Assembly: GCF_030816235.1 (NCBI RefSeq)
Contig: NZ_JAUSXT010000001.1
Location: 3,224,001 to 3,288,000 of the forward strand
Direction: 5' to 3'
DNA length: 64,000 bases
DNA from: Microbacterium sp. W4I4
Lineage (GTDB): Bacteria > Actinomycetota > Actinomycetes > Actinomycetales > Microbacteriaceae
A model generated the notes under the pieces. It saw only the letters and a program-made list of their open reading frames with translations, had not been told where the DNA came from and made no database searches. The stretch's first letter is position 1. Each line of letters begins with the position of its first letter. Shown here piece after piece: positions 59,383 to 64,000 of the stretch. Both the position numbers and the translations under genes were made by a program.

Positions 59383-60246
59383 TTACAGGATGACGGTCGA
59401 GCGGCCGTGCACGATCACACGATCCTCGGCGTGCCACTTCACCGCACGCGCCAGCACGAAGCGCTCCACATCGGCGCCGCGGCGCTGCAGCTCGGCGGCG
59501 GACTCGGCGTGCGTGACGCGCGTGACGTCCTGCTCGATGATCGGGCCCTCGTCGAGGTCGGCCGTGGCGTAGTGCGCGGTCGCGCCGATCAGCTTCACAC
59601 CCCGGTCCTTCGCCCTGGCGTACGGGTTGGCGCCGATGAACGCCGGCAGGAAGGAGTGGTGGATGTTGATCACCGGCGCGCCGACCCGCTCGATGAAATC
59701 ATCGGTGAGGATCTGCATGTACCGGGCCAGCACGACCAGGTCGACGTTGCCCTGCAGCAGCTCCAGCTGGCGAGCCTCCATCTCGGCCTTGGCATCCGGA
59801 CCCTCGCCGCGGGGGACGTGCACGAACGGGACCCCGAAGGAGCGCACCGATGCGGCGAGGTCGGGGTGGTTGGAGACCACCATGGTCACGTCGATGTCCA
59901 GCTCACCGCGCTGCGTGCGCCACAGCAGCTCCATCAGGCAGTGGTCGTACTTCGACACGAAGATCGCGACTCGCTTGCGGGTGGACGTGTCGTGCAGCGA
60001 CCACTCCATCGCGAAGCGCTCCGCGACCTCGGAGAGAGACGCCTCCAGTGCAGGTCGCTTCGTCGCGAGTCCGTCCAGATGGATCACCGTGCGCTGGAAG
60101 AAGCGACCGCCCACCTCATCAGTGGAGTGCTGATCGAGCGAGATGATGTTCGCCCCGTGCGACGCCAGCACTCCGGCGACGGCCGCGACGATGCCGGGCT
60201 GGTCGTCGCAGGCGATGAGAAGGCGTGCGGTGTCGGTCTGCGGCAT
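59383..60246 (-). CDS. purU: Formyltetrahydrofolate deformylase
   Basis: 287 residues from ATG 60246 with AGGAG upstream. N-terminal ACT domain (ARLLIACDDQPGIVAAVAGVLASHGANI) and a formyl-transferase-like catalytic domain with KYDHCLMELL, NIHHSFLPAF and EGPIIEQDV, carrying the Asn-His-Asp set of the family. It hydrolyses 10-formyl-THF to formate and THF and so balances the one-carbon pool. Confidence 0.94.
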   Translation of the reverse strand: MPQTDTARLLIACDDQPGIVAAVAGVLASHGANIISLDQHSTDEVGGRFFQRTVIHLDGLATKRPALEASLSEVAERFAMEWSLHDTSTRKRVAIFVSKYDHCLMELLWRTQRGELDIDVTMVVSNHPDLAASVRSFGVPFVHVPRGEGPDAKAEMEARQLELLQGNVDLVVLARYMQILTDDFIERVGAPVINIHHSFLPAFIGANPYARAKDRGVKLIGATAHYATADLDEGPIIEQDVTRVTHAESAAELQRRGADVERFVLARAVKWHAEDRVIVHGRSTVIL

Positions 60247-60348
60247 GGATGCTCCTGAGCTGGGCGTTCTCTCGATTCTGCCCGTCACGTGTCGTGGGTG
60301 CGAATCGTCTGCTCGTCGTGGCCCGGCCTAGCGGGTGCGGGGTCCGGC

Positions 60349-60387
60349 GGCAATCCCCTTCCCGCCGCCGACGACACTCTCTACCGT
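60349..60387 (+). promoter_or_regulatory. GTCAAC-27-nAnnnT promoter variant, site 7 (corA)
   Basis: GGCAATCCCC (60349-60358), two mismatches to GTCAACCCCC, and -10 TACCGT (60382-60387) at the same 27-nt distance. The -10 ends 6 nt before ATG 60394. Confidence 0.55.
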
Positions 60388-60393
60388 GGGGAC

Positions 60394-61392
60394 ATGCTTC
60401 GACCGGTGCAGAACGGAGATGACGAGATGACCGATGCCGCACAGGAGCCGACGCGCGCCCCGGTCATCCTGATCAACCCTGCCGCTCCGGAGATCGACGA
60501 TCTCGCGGCGCGCTTCGATCTGCATCCGCTCATCGCCGAAGATCTGCGGGCGGGCAGACAGCAGCCCAAGTTCGAGCGCATCGGCGCGCATCTGTATCTG
60601 TCCCTGTGGGATCTGAACTCCGAGCGGCCGGATGACGCGCCTGGCTCGCCCAGCGAACTCGCCTTGATCTTCGACCAGCATCAGCTCCTGCTCGTGCAGC
60701 GCGGCCCTCGCGAAGAGCTGCGTGATCTGAATGCGGTGCTTTCGGCTCCCGGCGTCGTGCCCGTGACCTCTACGATCTCGGCGGTGCACCGGATCCTCGA
60801 TGTCGTCGTCTCGAACTTCGTCGAGCTCGGTGCGGCCATCGAGCGCGAACTCGACTCCGTGGAGGAAGAGGTGTTCGACAGCCGCGTGCGCGAGGACTAC
60901 CGGCGCATCTACCGGCTGCGTCAGCGCATCGGACAGATCGATCGTGCGGCATCCGGTCTCGCCGAGGCGGTGCGCTCGGCGCAAGCGGAGGTCCAGGCGA
61001 TCACGGAGCCGGAGCCGGAGCTGCGGCCCTACTTCATCCACCTGGAGCACGATGCGATCGGCATCGCCCACCTTGCGGCGGCCGAGCATGCGGCGCTGGA
61101 TGCCGTCGTGTCGAGCCATCAGAGCAACGTGTCCACCCGGCAGAACCGGGACATGCGCACGATCTCCGCCTGCGCGGCGCTGCTGGCCATCCCGACCGTG
61201 ATCGCCGGGATCTACGGGATGAACTTCAAGAACATGCCGCTGCTCGGTTGGGGGCTCGGCTGGCTCATCATGATCGGCATCATGATGGTGATCGATGTCT
61301 CGGTGTACCTCCTGTTCCGACGTCGCGGGTGGCTCGGCGGTGCGCCGGCGGCGCGCAGCGATGGCGATGGCGACGGCGAAGCCCGCACCTGA
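60394..61392 (+). CDS. corA: CorA-family magnesium/cobalt transporter
   Basis: About 332 residues from ATG 60394, which a -10 (TACCGT) 6 nt upstream would make leaderless; ATG 60427 with GGAG upstream is the alternative. The long cytoplasmic N-terminal domain (LAARFDLHPLIAEDLRAGRQQPKFERIGAHLYLSLW) ends in the stalk helix and two C-terminal membrane helices with the pore motif GIYGMNFKNMP. It forms a pentameric Mg2+ channel. It is the only transporter in the GTCAAC-type group. Confidence 0.92.
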   Translation: MLRPVQNGDDEMTDAAQEPTRAPVILINPAAPEIDDLAARFDLHPLIAEDLRAGRQQPKFERIGAHLYLSLWDLNSERPDDAPGSPSELALIFDQHQLLLVQRGPREELRDLNAVLSAPGVVPVTSTISAVHRILDVVVSNFVELGAAIERELDSVEEEVFDSRVREDYRRIYRLRQRIGQIDRAASGLAEAVRSAQAEVQAITEPEPELRPYFIHLEHDAIGIAHLAAAEHAALDAVVSSHQSNVSTRQNRDMRTISACAALLAIPTVIAGIYGMNFKNMPLLGWGLGWLIMIGIMMVIDVSVYLLFRRRGWLGGAPAARSDGDGDGEART

Positions 61393-61463
61393 CTCGCCGG
61401 CCGACGGACGCCGACGGTGCGTGGGGAGTCGGTCATGCGGGATAACACCGGAATTCGGGTGAA

Positions 61464-61502
61464 GTCAACCCCCGCGACCGGGACACCGTGGGCTGGCATG
61501 CT
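61464..61502 (+). promoter_or_regulatory. GTCAAC-27-nAnnnT promoter, site 8
   Basis: GTCAACCCCC (61464-61473) and -10-like CATGCT (61497-61502), 54 bp before the membrane peptide gene at 61556. Confidence 0.68.
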
Positions 61503-61555
61503 CGGGCAACATGCAATGCGGGCCCCGCGCTGCAGATCGATCGAAGGAGCAGGTC

Positions 61556-61723
61556 ATGAACATCGCGCTCATAGTCATCATCGTCATCGCGGTCATCGTC
61601 GCGATCGTCTCCGGATTGAACGCCGCACTGAGCTGGCTGCTCTGGGTCGCGTTGATCGTCGGCGTGATCGCCCTGATCGCGTTCCTGATCCGTGTCCTCA
61701 GCGGGCGCAACACCAGCGTCTGA
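61556..61723 (+). CDS. Small two-helix membrane protein
   Basis: 55 residues from ATG 61556, with GAAGGAG upstream. Almost entirely hydrophobic (MNIALIVIIVIAVIVAIVSG; WLLWVALIVGVIALIAFLIR), ending SGRNTSV. It is a single gene with a GTCAAC-class promoter. Function unknown; small proteins of this kind are frequent in envelope-stress regulons. Confidence 0.78.
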   Translation: MNIALIVIIVIAVIVAIVSGLNAALSWLLWVALIVGVIALIAFLIRVLSGRNTSV

Positions 61724-61774
61724 GAGACGCAGCGCGGGCCGTCCGCCCGTGACCTCCGGCGTTAGCCTGGTGGC

Positions 61775-62233
61775 ATGGACACGACGGTCTCGCTGCTCGC
61801 CGATGCGCGTCGGCGACTGGCCGGAGCGCCGAAGGAGAGTCTGGGCCTGCTGCGCACGTCGCGCTGGCGCGGCGACCGCATCGTGCGGGCCGGAGAGGCC
61901 TGGCATCTCGGGGTGCTCTTGCTCACGGACGATGTGGTGCTCGCGACCGGTGAGATCCTGCGTGCGGCCGAGGAGGTGCGCCGCGGCTACACCGCGGACT
62001 CGTCGCGCGCGCGTGCCGAGCGGCGCGCGCAGGCCAGACGCGGTGGCTTCGCCGAGGGCGAGGTGCTGCACATCGATTGGCAGGTGCTGGACGCAGACGC
62101 AGTGGATGCCGGTGCGGCATCCGGTCCTCTCGCGCTGCTCGACGGAGCGCCGGGGGTGCGCTGGTCGCCGAACGGTGGACTGATCCCGCTGGCCGGGTAT
62201 CTCGACGAGAAGATCGGATTGCTGCGGGGTTGA
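61775..62233 (+). CDS. Conserved-type hypothetical protein
   Basis: 152 residues. Probably leaderless: TAGCCT ends 6 nt before ATG 61775. The sequence (LRTSRWRGDRIVRAGEAWHLGVLLLTDDVVLATGEILRA; RAERRAQARRGGFAEGEVLHIDW) resembles an actinobacterial family of unknown function. Cytoplasmic; no motif suggests an activity. Confidence 0.78.
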   Translation: MDTTVSLLADARRRLAGAPKESLGLLRTSRWRGDRIVRAGEAWHLGVLLLTDDVVLATGEILRAAEEVRRGYTADSSRARAERRAQARRGGFAEGEVLHIDWQVLDADAVDAGAASGPLALLDGAPGVRWSPNGGLIPLAGYLDEKIGLLRG

Positions 62234-62242
62234 GCGGCGGGT

Positions 62243-63004
62243 CTACGTCCGGAAGTGCGAGGCGCCGTTCAGATCGAGGACGGCCCCTGACGCCCAGACG
62301 GCCTCAGGTGAGGTCAGGTAGAGCACCGCGTTCGCGACCTCTTCCGGTGTGCCGACCCGGTGGAACGGACTCTGGTCGCGGATGCTGTCGCCGGCGGGCC
62401 CGGTCAGCTTCGGAGTCTGCCGCTCGGTCGCGATGAATCCGGCGGCGACCGAGGTGACGGAGATGCCGTGCGGGGCGAGCGAGGCTGCCATGGTCTGGCC
62501 GAATGCGTGCAGTCCGGCCTTCGAGGCGGCGTAGGCCGGATGATCCGGCTCGCCGCGGAATGCGCCGCGCGATCCGATGTTCACCACGGCACCGGGCCTG
62601 CGCTGATCGATGAGGTGCTGGGCGACCAACATCGTGATGTTGGCCGCGCCCACGAGATTCACATCGATCATCTGACGCCAGGCCTGCTGCCATTCCGTGT
62701 AGGACGTGCCGACGGCCGGGTGACGATTGCCGACATTCGGCGCGACGGCGGCGTTGTTGACGAGGATGTCGATCGATCCCAGCGTGGAGACGGCGGTCGC
62801 GACGATGGTCTGCGCGGCCGCGGCATCGGCGATGTCTCCGCGGACGAGCACGTGGCCGCTGCCTGGCAGCGAATCCAGCGTCTCCTGCGCGGCAGCGGCG
62901 TCCGAGCCGAAATGCACGGCTACGACGTCGCCGCGCCGTGCGAGGGCCTGCGCGATAGCCCGCCCGATGCCCCGGGAAGCGCCGGTCACGAGAGCGTTGG
63001 TCAT
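62243..63004 (-). CDS. SDR-family oxidoreductase
   Basis: 253 residues, classical SDR: cofactor motif TGASRGIGRAI, NNAAVAP, and the catalytic YAASKAG; C-terminal GAVLDLNG. ATG 63004 follows GAGGATC. It is a cytoplasmic NAD(P)-dependent dehydrogenase. It lies 86 bp downstream of the HisD-family gene on the same strand, so the two may be in one catabolic operon acting on a polyol or sulfonate, but this is only inference. Confidence 0.9.
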   Translation of the reverse strand: MTNALVTGASRGIGRAIAQALARRGDVVAVHFGSDAAAAQETLDSLPGSGHVLVRGDIADAAAAQTIVATAVSTLGSIDILVNNAAVAPNVGNRHPAVGTSYTEWQQAWRQMIDVNLVGAANITMLVAQHLIDQRRPGAVVNIGSRGAFRGEPDHPAYAASKAGLHAFGQTMAASLAPHGISVTSVAAGFIATERQTPKLTGPAGDSIRDQSPFHRVGTPEEVANAVLYLTSPEAVWASGAVLDLNGASHFRT

Positions 63005-63090
63005 GCTCGATCCTCGATTCCGCTGTCCTCGGCTCGATGCCGTCCTCGGCGCGGCACAGTGCGCCGAGGACAGCATCGCAGAGAGGGGTC

Positions 63091-64000
63091 TCAGTTGCGG
63101 TAGCGATCCAGTCGCATCTGCGCGGTGGCTTCGTGCGCGGCCATGCCCTCCGAAGCTGAGATCGTGACGACGGCGTCGGCGAGCAGTGGCGTCGCCTCCT
63201 TCTCGATGCGCTGGTAGGTCAGCGGCTTCAGATAGCGAGAGACCGAGAGCCCGGCGCTGTGCTTCGCGCCGCCTGCGGTGGGCAGTGTGTGATTCGTGCC
63301 GGCCATGCCCTTGTCGGAGTAAGCCACCGTGCTCCACGGGCCGAGGAAGATCGAGCCGTAATTGCGCAGAGCGTCGTGGTACCACGCGTCGTCGGCGGTG
63401 ATGACCTCGAGATGCTCCGGGGCGAGATCGTCCATGAGCGCTGCGGCGACCTCGCGGCTGTCGGCCACTGTGACCGAGCCGTAGTCGCGCCAGGCCGGGC
63501 CGCAGATGTCGCGAGTAGCGATGGTCGTCAGCTGACGCTCCACAGCGGCGATGACGTCGTGACCATGCTGCTCGTCGGTCGTCACGAGTGCTGCGGGCGA
63601 GTTCGGCCCGTGCTCGGCCTGCCCGAGAAGGTCCGCGGCGACGAGCTCGGGAGAAGCGGTCTCGTCGGAGAGGACGGCGACCTCGGACGGTCCGGCGAGC
63701 AGGTCGATCGCCACCCGCCCGAACAACTGGCGCTTGGCCTCTGCGACGAAGGCGTTGCCCGCGCCCACCAGCATGTCGACGGGAAGGTCATCGATGAGTC
63801 CGAATGCCATGGCGGCGAGCGCCTGGACTCCACCGATCAGGAACACGCGGTCGGCGCCGGAGACGTGGGCGGTGTACAGGACGGCGTCGTTCGGGCCGCC
63901 GTCGGGCTGAGGGGGAGTGCAGGCGATGACGTGCGGGACGCCGGCGGCTTTGGCGACGCCCACGGTCATGAAGGCGCTGGCGGTGAGGGGGAAGCGTCCG
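63091..64000 (-). CDS. HisD-family dehydrogenase, C-terminal part
   Basis: The frame runs off the right edge; about 303 residues are visible. Histidinol dehydrogenase family features: GAGNAFVAEAKRQLFG, LLAGPSEVAVLSDE, the metal and active-site GQAEHGPNS, DLAPEHLEV with the catalytic Glu-His, and GGAKHSAGLSVSRYLKPLTYQRI near the end. The last motif is closer to catabolic relatives such as sulfopropanediol dehydrogenase than to biosynthetic HisD. No other his genes are in view and an SDR gene follows, so a catabolic role is favoured. The N-terminal domain is outside the window. Confidence 0.85.
   Translation of the reverse strand, partial: GRFPLTASAFMTVGVAKAAGVPHVIACTPPQPDGGPNDAVLYTAHVSGADRVFLIGGVQALAAMAFGLIDDLPVDMLVGAGNAFVAEAKRQLFGRVAIDLLAGPSEVAVLSDETASPELVAADLLGQAEHGPNSPAALVTTDEQHGHDVIAAVERQLTTIATRDICGPAWRDYGSVTVADSREVAAALMDDLAPEHLEVITADDAWYHDALRNYGSIFLGPWSTVAYSDKGMAGTNHTLPTAGGAKHSAGLSVSRYLKPLTYQRIEKEATPLLADAVVTISASEGMAAHEATAQMRLDRYRN

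Overview
The window is high-GC actinobacterial chromosome, most likely from a member of the Microbacteriaceae close to Microbacterium. The grounds are very GC-rich codon use, frequent GGATGCC/GGCATCC strings inside genes, tight ATGA/GTGA gene overlaps, many apparently leaderless genes (TAnnnT about 6-8 nt before the start codon), and families typical of that group (DUF6412 beside YidC, DUF6766, DUF7882, TIGR03885 oxidoreductase). No rRNA, tRNA, CRISPR array, prophage or insertion sequence was seen. Both ends cut genes.

Layout. 1-11.1 kb is a carbohydrate locus: the end of a secreted lectin/LamG protein, two paralogous LacI regulators, a GH127 beta-L-arabinofuranosidase, a sugar ABC importer without its own ATPase, and an MGH1-like glycosidase. 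Four copies of one palindrome (core CGAAYCGRTTCG) lie before the regulators, the GH127 gene and the importer. 11.1-14.4 kb holds an HxlR regulator, a small reductase, YaeQ, and a DAHP synthase behind an aromatic leader peptide and attenuator. 14.3-25.4 kb is a signalling block: a LuxR-type ATPase regulator divergent from a double-domain class III cyclase with ATPase and TPR parts, then a fusion of MFS transporter, cNMP-binding domain and patatin lipase. 25.4-31.1 kb has an MFS pump, a Met/Cys-rich copper-type protein and an operon of a tetraether-synthase-like radical SAM protein, two small membrane proteins and an Lgt-like enzyme.

31-37.5 kb carries an FBP (EF-G-binding type) protein behind a possible leader peptide, a HupE protein, a secreted phosphatase and a DUF916-like surface protein. 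37.4-43.7 kb is tryptophan catabolism by the kynurenine route (kynA, an amidohydrolase, kynU, a PaaX-like regulator), preceded by an isochorismatase-type hydrolase and an NCS1 permease. 43.7-45.6 kb is an arsenic module (arsC, aquaporin, ArsR-ArsC fusion) with a symmetric divergent promoter. 46.9-49 kb is a two-component system with TGGACN4GTCCA boxes and a 15-residue peptide gene.

50-62 kb is a stress-type island of small membrane proteins, CBS, FHA, DUF7882, SRPBCC, a GH13 enzyme, SDR and CorA. Eight promoters there share one architecture: GTCAACCCCC (or a close variant), then exactly 27 nt after the first six bases, a -10 hexamer nAnnnT. This looks like a coherent regulon with an unidentified activator or sigma factor and is the strongest new signal in the window. 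The right end has an SDR and a partial HisD-family dehydrogenase.

Three otherwise intact genes (radical SAM, NCS1 permease, SDR) each carry what looks like one extra base in a short G or C run, which suggests sequencing error or recent inactivation.
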